Part shown: positions 1 to 7,447 of the stretch, piece by piece | Numbering within the stretch: position 1 is the stretch's first letter | How the letters are laid out: every line of letters starts with the position of its first letter | Source of the DNA: Candidatus Coatesiibacteriota bacterium | Lineage (GTDB): Bacteria; RBG-13-66-14; B26-G2 | Direction of reading: 5' to 3' | Assembly: GCA_003647715.1 (NCBI GenBank) | Contig: QMNJ01000031.1 | Location: forward strand, 1-12,942 | Length of the DNA stretch: 12,942 nt | Translations under genes and position numbers: made by a program | The notes under the pieces: model-generated | The model's input: the letters and a program-made list of their open reading frames with translations, nothing else | What the model was told of the DNA's origin: nothing | Databases searched by the model: none

Positions 1-175
1 AATAATAGCAAAACAGGTATTAATATTCATCACCAGTTTAGGCAGGTTGTATATAATTTCTCAACCTATACATAGTTATAATGTTTACGGTATCATCTAT
101 GAGATTGAGGTCGGGGATTATAATACCGCAATCAATTCTTCATCGGTGGGCGAGATAAAGGCACTGTTTCATTGA
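1..175 (+). CDS. C-terminal fragment of an unidentified protein (5' end outside window)
   Basis: A reading frame is open from base 2 to a TGA at 173-175 (57 codons) with no stop, although the region is AT-rich. The C-terminal half reads like real protein, with the segments YGIIYEIEVGDYN and SVGEIKALFH just before the stop. The alternation of a hydrophobic beta-like strand, an acidic stretch and a short E-[IV]-[KR] segment resembles the tail of a Nudix-type hydrolase, but the Nudix box would lie outside the window, so no function is assigned. The frame ends about 45 nt before a pair of inverted repeats, so it could also be a gene truncated by a small element. An open frame of this length could also arise by chance. 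Confidence 0.35.
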   Translation, partial: IIAKQVLIFITSLGRLYIISQPIHSYNVYGIIYEIEVGDYNTAINSSSVGEIKALFH

Positions 176-220
176 TTAAATAATGCTTCTTTGATTATTA
201 TCTTAACAGTGTTTTTAATT

Positions 221-251
221 GGGACAGGTGGAAGGCAAAAACGCCTGTCCC
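221..251. repeat. Inverted repeat / hairpin 1 upstream of ftsH
   Basis: GGGACAGG (221-228) is the exact reverse complement of CCTGTCCC (244-251), giving an 8-bp GC-rich stem around a 15-nt loop. The following bases (CTTCTCTTATT) are only a weak pyrimidine tract, so it is a poor canonical terminator, though it could still end transcription of the upstream frame. GGGACAGG-type arms resemble REP-like hairpins seen scattered in many bacterial genomes. That comparison is from memory and is unverified. Confidence 0.6.
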
Positions 252-264
252 CTTCTCTTATTAA

Positions 265-288
265 GACAAGGTGTTTAAACCCCTTGTC
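265..288. repeat. Inverted repeat / hairpin 2, related to hairpin 1
   Basis: GACAAGG (265-271) pairs with CCTTGTC (282-288). After one mismatch (T272/C281), the centre GTTTAAAC (273-280) is itself a perfect palindrome, so the whole 24-nt unit is nearly symmetrical. It lies 13 nt after hairpin 1, and its arms are a variant of the same word (GGACAGG versus GGACAAGG). It is not followed by a long T-run. Possible roles are a bidirectional terminator, an mRNA end or a REP-type unit. The sequence shows only the symmetry. Confidence 0.6.
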
Positions 289-360
289 CGATATATGAAG
301 TATGGTGCCTTTACCTTTTTTCGTTACTTCCTACTTATTACCCTCCTTTATTCTAATCGT

Positions 361-389
361 TTCACAATAGGGAATATTTATGATAGAAT
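361..389 (+). promoter_or_regulatory. Predicted sigma70-type promoter of ftsH
   Basis: TTCACA (361-366, one mismatch to TTGACA) is followed after 17 nt by TAGAAT (384-389, one mismatch to TATAAT). TG at 381-382 gives an extended -10 element. A start near 396 would leave a leader of about 40 nt before the GTG of ftsH. The remaining bases from 176 to 435 show no plausible gene, only this promoter and the two hairpins. Confidence 0.55.
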
Positions 390-435
390 AGGTGGTTAAA
401 CAATAGGTATTTTTGTCTAACAGGTAGAATTTGCC

Positions 436-2349
436 GTGAAGGGATTTATTAAAGGGCTTTTACCGTGGCTTTTGGTTATTGGTCTGGTTGTCATCGCCTA
501 CCAGATGCTCGGTGGTGGTCGCACTGAACGAATGAAGATTGACTACAGCAAGTTCCTTGAGCAACTGGAGAAGGATAACATTGAGAAGGTGGTGATAGAG
601 GAGAAGAAGATAGAGGGCGAGCTGAAGCATCAGGCAAGGACCGATGACAAGGCAAAGCCGTTTACCGAGTTCAAGACCATTGCACCCATAGTGGACTCTG
701 ACCTGATTAAATCCCTCAGAGAGCATAATGTTAGAATTGAGACCAGGGATGCGTCGTCATCTTGGTTCACCATAATGTTAACAGTGGGACCATCGCTCTT
801 GATTGTGATAATGCTGGTCGCATTTTGGTTTATGTTTATGCGACAGATGCAGTCATCAGGCAACCGTGCTATGAGTTTTTCAATGTCTCGTGCCAAGATT
901 CTCACCGAGAAACGCCCCAATGTAACCTTCAACGATGTCGCCGGCTGTGATGAGGCGAAGCAGGAACTTGAGGAGATTATTGAGTTCTTAAAAGACCCCA
1001 AGAAGTTTCAGCGCCTAGGGGGCAAGATACCGAAGGGCGTCATCATTGTGGGACCCCCAGGAACCGGAAAGACACTTTTAGCCAAGGCGGTAGCTGGCGA
1101 GGCGAATGTGCCTTTTTTGACCATCAGTGGTTCTGACTTTGTGGAGTTATTCGTTGGTGTGGGTGCTGCGAGGGTGAGGGACCTCTTTGTGCAGGGAAGG
1201 CGAAACGCCCCCTGCATTATCTTTATAGACGAGATTGACGCAGTGGGCAGGGTAAGGGGGGCTGGCCTGGGCGGTGGTCATGACGAGAGGGAGCAGACGC
1301 TCAATCAACTGCTGGTAGAGATGGACGGTTTTGATACCAAGGAGGGGGTCATTATTATTGCTGCCACCAACAGACCTGATATTCTGGACCCTGCTCTTTT
1401 AAGACCCGGTAGGTTTGATAGACGCATCGTTGTTGACCTGCCAGATGTTAGAGGCAGGGAGGGTATTCTCAAAGTGCATACAAGGGAAATTCCGCTGGCT
1501 GATGATGTTGACTTAAGCATCATAGCCAGGGGGACTCCATATTTCTCTGGAGCCGACTTAGCCAATCTGGTGAATGAGGCGGCGCTTTTGGCTGCGAGGA
1601 AGAACAAGAAGAGTGTAGAGATGGAAGACCTTGAGGAGGCGCGCGACAAGGTGATGATGGGACCCGAGAGAAAGAGTAAGATACTGTCTGAGAGGGAGAA
1701 GAAGCTCGCCTCCTACCACGAGGTCGGACATGCTATAGTGGCGAGGGAGTTGCCCGATATGGACCCTATTCACAAGATTACAATTATTCCAAGGGGGCTT
1801 GCAAGAGGGCTGACCCAGTTTTTACCTGAGGATGAGAGGTATATCTATAATAAGTCATATTGCATGAATATTCTTGCTTCAATGCTTGGTGGAAGAGCAG
1901 CAGAGGAGATAATTTTCGGTGAGGTATCATCTGGCGCAGGCAATGACCTTGAGAAGGCGACTGAACTCGCCAGAAAGATGGTAGGCGAGTGGGGAATGAG
2001 CGACAGGTTAGGACCTGTATCATTTGGCAAGAACAATGGAGCAGTGTTCATCGGCAAGGAGATCGCCACTCACCGGGATTACAGTGAAAAGACAGCCCAG
2101 GAGATAGATGCGGAGATAAGGAGATTCGTTGAAGAAGCATATAAGAAAGCGAAGAGTATTCTATTAAAAAGAAAGGATTATCTTATTAAAGTAGCCGAGC
2201 TCTTGCAGAAGCGGGAGACCATAACCGGTGAAGAACTGGACCGGATACTCGCAGGTGAGGACATAGAGGAGATAGAGAGAGAAGAGGGGATAGAAGAGGT
2301 TAAGAAAGAAGGAGTAGAGGGTGGCGATGTGGTTACCGCTGATGGTTGA
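436..2349 (+). CDS. ftsH: ATP-dependent zinc metalloprotease FtsH
   Basis: FtsH is a membrane-anchored hexameric AAA+ protease that extracts and degrades misfolded membrane proteins and short-lived regulators. At 637 aa it has the normal length. A first membrane helix (about residues 8-25) and a second (about 111-135) flank a short extracytoplasmic region. The AAA module carries Walker A GPPGTGKT (206-213), Walker B with IDEID (264-268), and the second region of homology starting with NRPDILDP (312 onward) and ending with the arginine fingers in RPGRFDRR. The protease part has the zinc site HEVGH (428-432), with the catalytic glutamate at 429, and a third ligand at D504 in GNDLEKA. The usual form is HEAGH, and the Ala-to-Val change leaves all ligands intact. 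The start is GTG: the frame has a stop at 418-420 and no other start before the first helix. The ribosome-binding site is weak (AGGT at 422-425). It begins a same-strand run with envelope quality-control genes. Confidence 0.98.
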   Translation: MKGFIKGLLPWLLVIGLVVIAYQMLGGGRTERMKIDYSKFLEQLEKDNIEKVVIEEKKIEGELKHQARTDDKAKPFTEFKTIAPIVDSDLIKSLREHNVRIETRDASSSWFTIMLTVGPSLLIVIMLVAFWFMFMRQMQSSGNRAMSFSMSRAKILTEKRPNVTFNDVAGCDEAKQELEEIIEFLKDPKKFQRLGGKIPKGVIIVGPPGTGKTLLAKAVAGEANVPFLTISGSDFVELFVGVGAARVRDLFVQGRRNAPCIIFIDEIDAVGRVRGAGLGGGHDEREQTLNQLLVEMDGFDTKEGVIIIAATNRPDILDPALLRPGRFDRRIVVDLPDVRGREGILKVHTREIPLADDVDLSIIARGTPYFSGADLANLVNEAALLAARKNKKSVEMEDLEEARDKVMMGPERKSKILSEREKKLASYHEVGHAIVARELPDMDPIHKITIIPRGLARGLTQFLPEDERYIYNKSYCMNILASMLGGRAAEEIIFGEVSSGAGNDLEKATELARKMVGEWGMSDRLGPVSFGKNNGAVFIGKEIATHRDYSEKTAQEIDAEIRRFVEEAYKKAKSILLKRKDYLIKVAELLQKRETITGEELDRILAGEDIEEIEREEGIEEVKKEGVEGGDVVTADG

Positions 2350-2460
2350 GAGAGGTGAGATACGGTTTTATGTAGATTTAAGTGGTAAAGTGGTCTGATT
2401 TTTGCGTTAAGTTAGGAATAAGTATAGGTTTGTGAGTATAACAGAGAGGAGGGAGAATAA

Positions 2461-2691
2461 ATGCCCTATTATGTTTTCAAGTGTGAGAAATGCGGTCATA
2501 AGTTTGAGAAACTACTCCCCCTCAAATCGGGGCGAGTTCGTAAATGTCCAATATGTGGCGGTATGGCGAAAAGAATAATTGAGGGGAATGGTGGTCTGAT
2601 ATTCAAGGGTAGTGGTTTCTATATCACTGAGAACAGGAGTGAGGAATATAAGGAGAAAGAGAGGGAGGAGAGAGAATCCCTCAAGGATTGA
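2461..2691 (+). CDS. FmdB-family zinc-ribbon protein
   Basis: This 76-aa protein starts with the family's MPYY/F-x-F-x-C pattern. It has two CxxC knuckles (C8/C11 and C29/C32) that should bind one zinc ion, followed by the conserved segment FKGSGFYITE near residues 48-57 and a charged, probably disordered Glu/Lys/Arg tail. FmdB-type proteins are widespread small putative regulators whose exact role is unsettled, and nothing here adds to it. The start is well supported by AGGAGGG at 2448-2453, 7 nt before the ATG. The gene lies 111 nt after ftsH without a visible terminator between them, and 22 nt before the parvulin lipoprotein gene, so cotranscription with the latter is likely. Confidence 0.9.
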   Translation: MPYYVFKCEKCGHKFEKLLPLKSGRVRKCPICGGMAKRIIEGNGGLIFKGSGFYITENRSEEYKEKEREERESLKD

Positions 2692-2713
2692 AATCCTATG
2701 GAGGTGAAGATAT

Positions 2714-4366
2714 ATGGGTAAGAAAGGGTGGTTTACAATAAGCGTTGCTTTAGTATTTTCTATTGCAATACTGTCATTGTTGTCGTGTAAAGAAGAGGTG
2801 GTGAAGGGTGACAGTGAAGTGCTTGCCAGAGTGGGTGGTGATGAGATAACCAGGGCTGACATTGATGCAGAGATAGAGCTCTATCCCGAATCCGAGCAGT
2901 ATCGCCTGCGCACCTCGGAGGGTGAGAAATATCTTATTGAGCAGTTGATTAACAGGCGGGTTCTGGAACTGGCAGCTAGGTCTGCGGGTATTGACAATGA
3001 CCCGCTGGTTCAGCGAAAGATTGATGCGGCGATAAAAGGAGTAATCGCTGGCGAGTTCTATCGTGAGTATATCAGAAAGAGAATGTGGATACCGGAGGAT
3101 GAACTAAAACAATACTACAATGAGCACAGGGATAGATATAAGACGCCTGAGAGACGGGTGATAAGACATATAATGCGAGCGAACAAGTCAGAACTTGATG
3201 ATATATATGAGCAGTTGGAGGCGGGCGAGAGCTTTGAGGAGTTGGCGATGAAAATGTCGCAGGATAAGTTCACCAGAGACACGGGGGGGCTTATTGGTTC
3301 AATAGCCGAGGAGATATATGAGGGCTCGGACATTGCTGCTGACCCCAAGGTCCACCAGGTAGCATTCTCCCTTAATGAGGGTGAATACAGCAAGCCCTTT
3401 AAACATAGATATGGATATTCAATACTGAAGGTAGATGAGATAGTGCCACCGAAGCCCGCTCCATTTGAGGATGTAGTTGGCGAGGTAGCCAAGGATTTTG
3501 CTGTGCCTGAGGAGAAGGTTAAGGAATACTACAATGAGAACAAAGAGAAGTTCAAGCAGGATGAGATGATAAAGATTACACACGGCTACTTCGGAACTGA
3601 GAAGGAGGCGAGGGATGCCCTTGTTATGCTAAAAGAGGGTTCAACATTTGAGGAGGTATTTTCCACCAGCCCTATGCCTGAATCTGCGAAGAAGAAAGGG
3701 TATCAGAACTGGTTGAGAAGAGGCACAATTATACCTACAGTGGGAAAGGATGAAGAACTTGAATCAAAGCTATTTGCCCTTGAGGTTGGAGAGTATTATG
3801 GTCCCTATAAGTCGGAGAAGGGCTGGCATATATTTTATATTGAAGATAGGAAGGAGGAGGGGTATAAAGAATACGAGGATGTGAAGGATACTATTAAACA
3901 CCAGTTGGTAAGCGAGTATGCAGATAAAGCGTCGGAGAAGGCATTTCTTGACCTGATGGAAAAATATGGTGTTGTTAACTATGTTGAACTCGGCACCTAC
4001 AGGATGCTGACCCCAGAGCAAATACTGGAAGAGGCAAGGAATGCAAGAACTCCGCTTACATCCTTCAATGCCTACCGCGCCTTCACTATACTATACCCTG
4101 ACCATCCAGATGCGCACAAAGCACTGTTTATGATGGGATTCATCCAATCAGAGGAGTTGAACGACTATGGTAAGGCACGGGCGTTATTTGAGGAGTATAT
4201 TGAGAAATATCCAAGGGGAAGTTTCGCTGATGATGCTTCTTGGATGTTAGAGAACCTAAAGACGGGTGAACCCTTCCCTGAAAAGATGAAGAAAGAGATT
4301 GAGGAGTTAGGAGAGGAAGTAGATGAAACCAGAAGAATTAGACCTGGAGAAATGGAACACGATTGA
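2714..4366 (+). CDS. SurA/PrsA-like parvulin peptidyl-prolyl isomerase lipoprotein with TPR tail
   Basis: This 550-aa protein is a predicted envelope chaperone that isomerises X-Pro bonds in exported proteins. A basic start (MGKK), a hydrophobic core and the lipobox LLSC (Cys25) predict lipidation. Residues about 33-140 look like a SurA-type N-terminal chaperone domain. A first parvulin domain spans about 145-243, with the family-typical GG at the DTGGLIG turn and HRYGYSILKV near its end. A second, more divergent one spans about 285-385 (KITHGYF through GWHIFYIED). The C-terminus (about 440-515) has TPR-like helices of the BamD/YbgF kind (YPDHPDAHKALF and YIEKYPRGSFADDA), probably for protein contacts. 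A strong Shine-Dalgarno site, GGAGGTGA (2700-2707), fixes the start. Its 3' end overlaps the next gene by 44 nt. E. coli SurA (428 aa) has the tandem parvulin layout but no TPR tail. Which domain is catalytically active cannot be told by eye. Confidence 0.88.
   Translation: MGKKGWFTISVALVFSIAILSLLSCKEEVVKGDSEVLARVGGDEITRADIDAEIELYPESEQYRLRTSEGEKYLIEQLINRRVLELAARSAGIDNDPLVQRKIDAAIKGVIAGEFYREYIRKRMWIPEDELKQYYNEHRDRYKTPERRVIRHIMRANKSELDDIYEQLEAGESFEELAMKMSQDKFTRDTGGLIGSIAEEIYEGSDIAADPKVHQVAFSLNEGEYSKPFKHRYGYSILKVDEIVPPKPAPFEDVVGEVAKDFAVPEEKVKEYYNENKEKFKQDEMIKITHGYFGTEKEARDALVMLKEGSTFEEVFSTSPMPESAKKKGYQNWLRRGTIIPTVGKDEELESKLFALEVGEYYGPYKSEKGWHIFYIEDRKEEGYKEYEDVKDTIKHQLVSEYADKASEKAFLDLMEKYGVVNYVELGTYRMLTPEQILEEARNARTPLTSFNAYRAFTILYPDHPDAHKALFMMGFIQSEELNDYGKARALFEEYIEKYPRGSFADDASWMLENLKTGEPFPEKMKKEIEELGEEVDETRRIRPGEMEHD
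4309..4316 (+). promoter_or_regulatory. Internal Shine-Dalgarno site for the omega-like gene
   Basis: AGGAGAGG lies inside the parvulin gene, with its GAGG 6 nt before the ATG at 4323. It supports a true start 44 nt upstream of the parvulin stop and suggests translational coupling. Confidence 0.6.
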
Positions 4367-4586
4367 TATCGCCTCCATCCCGTTGGATGAACTGATAGAG
4401 AAGTATCCCAGCATTTATCATCTGGTGATAGACGCATCCGTGTGGGCAAGGGAACTGTATAAGATAACAAGCATAAGGGAAGAGGAAGATGAACTGTTCA
4501 GTGTTCCACCACCCTATGTGAAGACAACCAAGATTGGTCTCGGCATACTGGAGAAGAGAGCAAGGGAGGAGGGGGGAGATAAGTAG
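4323..4586 (+). CDS. rpoZ: Probable RNA polymerase omega subunit (divergent)
   Basis: The 87-aa product has a block near residues 21-43 (LDELIEKYPSIYHLVIDA, then ARELYK) that lines up with the omega pattern of [D/E]-x-[I/L]-E-K-x-x-x-[R/K]-[F/Y]-x-L-V, then ARxAR. A later VKTTKIGLGILEKRA lines up with the conserved KTTVIALREIEEG of E. coli omega. Size and predicted helical content fit. Omega assists folding and assembly of the beta' subunit. The second basic residue of the usual AKRAR core is changed (SVWARE), so this is a diverged copy, and the call rests on visual alignment only. It is normally found near gmk or coaBC, whereas here it follows an envelope chaperone, overlapping it by 44 nt, and is the last gene before a terminator. 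Confidence 0.6.
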   Translation: MKPEELDLEKWNTIDIASIPLDELIEKYPSIYHLVIDASVWARELYKITSIREEEDELFSVPPPYVKTTKIGLGILEKRAREEGGDK

Positions 4587-4609
4587 TTATATCTGTTAGG
4601 TCTATAGTT

Positions 4610-4647
4610 AGGGGGAAGCAAGGCATAGTTCTCCCCCTTTATTTTTT
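4610..4647 (+). terminator. Rho-independent terminator after the omega-like gene
   Basis: AGGGGGA (4610-4616) pairs with TCCCCCT (4632-4638). The stem is followed by TT-A-TTTTTT (4639-4647). It sits 24 nt after the stop at 4586 and before the next gene at 4683, and it separates two transcription units. Confidence 0.85.
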
Positions 4648-4682
4648 ACAATTATAAATAAAATTATCTTAACATCTCTTAT

Positions 4683-5141
4683 ATGAGGACTTTACATTGC
4701 TTCCTGATTTTCATCTCTATTATGGTCTCTCTATCATGCTCTCGCTCGGGTCTTGAGAAGATGAAGGAGGAATGCTCCGCTGGTATAAAAGATGTGAGGG
4801 TGGAGAGGGCAGACCTGTTCGGTGTTCTTATTCAGGTTGATGTAGTTATCTCAAATCCCACACCAAATACTGCAACTATCAGAAGAGTTGATTATGATGT
4901 CTATGTGGAAGATAAACTTGTGGACACTCACTCAAGGGATGAATATATTGAGCTCATAAAGGGTGGCAATACGCCTCTCACCGTTCCGATTAATCTCTCT
5001 TACCAGTCAATTGAACACATAAGACCTGATGCCACCGGTCAGAGAACAGTGAATTTAAGGATAGAGGGAAGCATTATTATGAGTCGCGGGATGGGCAAGA
5101 TAGCCATTGATTTTGATTTTGAGGGTCCGGTGGTTCTTTAG
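4683..5141 (+). CDS. LEA14-like (WHy domain, LEA type 2) lipoprotein
   Basis: A 152-aa protein with a short hydrophobic signal ending in SLSC (Cys19), a plausible though not perfect lipobox. The mature part (about 35-150) matches the WHy/LEA_2 fold. It has a run of beta strands with the signature DVVISNPTPNTATIRRVDYDVYV, in which the NP turn is typical, then a middle strand around PLTVPINLSY and a final strand IAIDFDFEGPV. In bacteria such proteins are small envelope lipoproteins thought to help with desiccation or hydration stress, but direct evidence is thin. No Shine-Dalgarno site precedes the ATG (AT-rich ACATCTCTTAT), so translation may be leaderless or start by another route. The next in-frame Met (14) would cut the signal peptide, so 4683 is preferred. 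It probably forms a unit with the methyltransferase gene 12 nt downstream. Confidence 0.75.
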   Translation: MRTLHCFLIFISIMVSLSCSRSGLEKMKEECSAGIKDVRVERADLFGVLIQVDVVISNPTPNTATIRRVDYDVYVEDKLVDTHSRDEYIELIKGGNTPLTVPINLSYQSIEHIRPDATGQRTVNLRIEGSIIMSRGMGKIAIDFDFEGPVVL

Positions 5142-5153
5142 AATTATATTGTT

Positions 5154-5759
5154 ATGTCTATTATAAGGGCTGTCGGTGGTTTTCTATTCAGGTGGCGTGG
5201 AGTTATGCCTCTGCCGTGGATTGCACTCTATATGTGGTTTGCGGAGCCAAGGTTGTATTCGTTAATCATTGGTTTCATTGTCTTCGCTTTTGGTGAGTGC
5301 CTGAGATTATGGGCAGTGAGCCACATTGGTTCCCCCTCAAGAGCGGAGGTGATGGGTGCGGAGAGTATGATTATAGATGGACCCTATGCTATTGTCAGAC
5401 ATCCCCTCTATTCAGGTAATATCCTCATTGCTATGGGCGAGATATTCGCCTCCTTCGCCCTCTTCCCCTACCAGTTCCTTCTTATCATCATATTTCCAGT
5501 GATATACTACATCCTTATTGCAAAGGCGGAGGAGGATTATCTGAGGGGGCGATTTGACAGTTATGGCAGGCACTTTGATAATAAACCATTGTTTTACTCT
5601 ATACGACTGCTAACAGATTTCGGGCGTGGTGGTATAACTATGAATGCATTAGTGGTAGAGATGGTGAGTTTGGTGTCACATATCCTTATTTGGGGGATTA
5701 TACTATCTATCTTCATCAGCGGGATAAACCTCTCCGACCTGATACAGTTATTTATTTAA
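5154..5759 (+). CDS. Isoprenylcysteine O-methyltransferase-like integral membrane protein
   Basis: A 201-aa protein with about five hydrophobic segments (roughly 20-52, 86-108, 108-124 and 163-200). It carries the hallmark of the ICMT/PEMT group: GPYAIVRHPLYSGN (residues 76-89, RHP at 82-84) and, after a membrane hairpin, AEEDYLRGRFDSYGRH (125-140) with the paired glutamates. These are the SAM-binding elements of the eukaryotic enzymes. The bacterial members' substrates are mostly unknown, so only 'membrane methyltransferase' is safe. An extra hydrophobic segment (163-200) follows the core domain. There is no Shine-Dalgarno site. The gene ends 8 nt from the convergent dnaG stop, with no terminator visible between them. 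Confidence 0.85.
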   Translation: MSIIRAVGGFLFRWRGVMPLPWIALYMWFAEPRLYSLIIGFIVFAFGECLRLWAVSHIGSPSRAEVMGAESMIIDGPYAIVRHPLYSGNILIAMGEIFASFALFPYQFLLIIIFPVIYYILIAKAEEDYLRGRFDSYGRHFDNKPLFYSIRLLTDFGRGGITMNALVVEMVSLVSHILIWGIILSIFISGINLSDLIQLFI

Positions 5760-5767
5760 GTATATGG

Positions 5768-7444
5768 TTAGGAGGTATCAGAGCCGAATATCTCATACAT
5801 TTTGTCAGCAAGTTCACGCCTCTTTGCAATACTGTTTATCTTTGACATAAGGTCGTTGAATGCGGTCTCCACATCCCAGACAATCTCCATAAACAGAGCT
5901 TTGCTTGCTACCTCAGTGGTCTCACTGTCAAGGTTCTCCATCAACTTTCTGGTATCATTTATCCCCCTGCCACTCAACTCTGACGCTTGTTCAACTATCC
6001 TCCTGACCCTCTGGTCTGTTATCCCGTTAAGGTTTATCTCATTCACCGCTCTTCTCATATACCTTCCATCAGAGAGTATTATGTTCAAAAGCTCAATCTC
6101 ATAGAGCGGTGGCTTCTTATCCTTTACGGTTTTTATATCTGAAAGCACTTGTTTATTAGCTGTTGCCCTTTTTCTACCCCTGATGCGATTTTCAACACCC
6201 CTCTTTATCAGGTCTCTGTCAATAGAGACAACCTTTGCTAACTCCTCAATAAATACGCCCCTTCTCACCTCGTCCCGTATGCTCGCCAGCGGTTCCAGGA
6301 ATGCCTCAACCAGATTTGACTTCCCCATAGGCGTGTTGATGTCATATTCCTCAACACCCGACTTTAGCATATAGTCCCACCCTGAATACGCATTATCAAG
6401 AGCCCTATTGATACCCTCCGAACCATCCCTTCTGGCGAGTTCGTCAGGGTCAAGACCGTCTGGTGGTCTTACCACAAAGACCTCTACATCTTGTGCAAAC
6501 AGAGCGGGCAAACTCCTTATGGTTGCTCGCTCTCCAGCATCATCACCATCAAATAGAAGGTAGACGATATCTGCGTATCTTGATATCAACTGTGCCTGTT
6601 CAGATGTGAGGGCAGTGCCCATAGGTGCCACCGCCTCTTTTACCCCAACAAGAGCCAGCCCTATTACATCCATATAGCCCTCAACTACAATGGCTCTTCT
6701 GGTCTCCTTTATCTTCGGTAAAGCCCTATTCAGGTTGTATAACACTCTACCCTTGTGGAATATATCAGTATTGGGTGTATTCAGATACTTCGGCTCCTCC
6801 CCGGCAAGACCCCTTCCTGCCAGTGCAATTGCATTTCCCCTCAGATTAGATATTGCGAATACTAGCCGTTTATTGAGGTAATCCCTCACCCCGCTATCGT
6901 CGCGATATATTATTCCTGCTCTCTCACCATCTTCTTCGCTCACGCCTTTATCATTCAGAAATTCTACCAATCCACCCCATTTATCTCCTGTATAGCCAAT
7001 GCCAAACTCAAGCCACCTGTCTGATATACCACGCTCATTAAGAAACCTTTTTGCAGGATGGTTCTGTGAAACCCTTCTCAGATTCGCTTCATAGAAGTCC
7101 CTTGCAAGCCCCACAATTTCCATCAGCCGGTCCTTATCTCCTTTTTTATGCTCTATGTCACCAATGGTGATGCCGGCTCTCTCCGCAAGTAGTTTCATCG
7201 CACCCATAAAATCAAGCCGTTCAATGAGCATGATGAAGTTGAATACATCACCACCTGCTCCACAACCGAAGCAGTGAAACATCTCCTTCTCGGGGTCAAT
7301 ATATAAACTGGGTTTAGTATCCTGATGGAAAGGACAGATGGCTCTGTATCTCTTCCCCACCTTCTGAAGCCGTATATACTCAGCCATCACATCAACGATG
7401 TTGCTTTTCTCCCTTATCCGCCCCTTTATCTCACTCAAATCCAT
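5768..7444 (-). CDS. dnaG: DNA primase DnaG
   Basis: DnaG makes RNA primers for the replication fork. At 558 aa it is close to the E. coli protein (581). The N-terminal CHC2 zinc ribbon has C37 and H40 (CPFH) with C58 and C61 (CFGC). The RNA-polymerase core includes KYLNTPNTDIFHKG (about 219-232). The TOPRIM centre has E255 in VVEGYMD and the metal-binding D299 and D301 in FDGDDAG, followed by LDPDELA (331-337). Residues from about 370 form the helical C-terminal part, expected to contact DnaB helicase. All catalytic residues are present. The start is ATG at 7444, with AGGA 4 nt upstream. It begins 3 nt after the mutS2 stop, so the two are almost certainly cotranscribed. It is not next to rpoD, its frequent partner elsewhere. 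The convergent neighbour is 8 nt away. Confidence 0.98.
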   Translation of the reverse strand: MDLSEIKGRIREKSNIVDVMAEYIRLQKVGKRYRAICPFHQDTKPSLYIDPEKEMFHCFGCGAGGDVFNFIMLIERLDFMGAMKLLAERAGITIGDIEHKKGDKDRLMEIVGLARDFYEANLRRVSQNHPAKRFLNERGISDRWLEFGIGYTGDKWGGLVEFLNDKGVSEEDGERAGIIYRDDSGVRDYLNKRLVFAISNLRGNAIALAGRGLAGEEPKYLNTPNTDIFHKGRVLYNLNRALPKIKETRRAIVVEGYMDVIGLALVGVKEAVAPMGTALTSEQAQLISRYADIVYLLFDGDDAGERATIRSLPALFAQDVEVFVVRPPDGLDPDELARRDGSEGINRALDNAYSGWDYMLKSGVEEYDINTPMGKSNLVEAFLEPLASIRDEVRRGVFIEELAKVVSIDRDLIKRGVENRIRGRKRATANKQVLSDIKTVKDKKPPLYEIELLNIILSDGRYMRRAVNEINLNGITDQRVRRIVEQASELSGRGINDTRKLMENLDSETTEVASKALFMEIVWDVETAFNDLMSKINSIAKRRELADKMYEIFGSDTS

Positions 7445-7447
7445 TTC

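Noticed and set aside
1717..1731. FtsH zinc motif HEVGH instead of the usual HEAGH
   Set aside because: The family requirement is HExxH. Both histidines and the glutamate are present and the third ligand (D504) is intact, so this is a mild substitution without functional meaning.
2350..2460. Possible promoter between ftsH and fmdB (TTGCGT with TATAGG)
   Set aside because: The spacing is only 15 nt and both boxes are poor matches. There is no terminator after ftsH, so readthrough explains expression equally well.
4645..4682. Promoter for the LEA14-like gene in the AT-rich stretch after the terminator
   Set aside because: TTTACA is present at 4645-4650, but no -10-like box lies at 16-18 nt. 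The AT-rich composition makes any single choice arbitrary.
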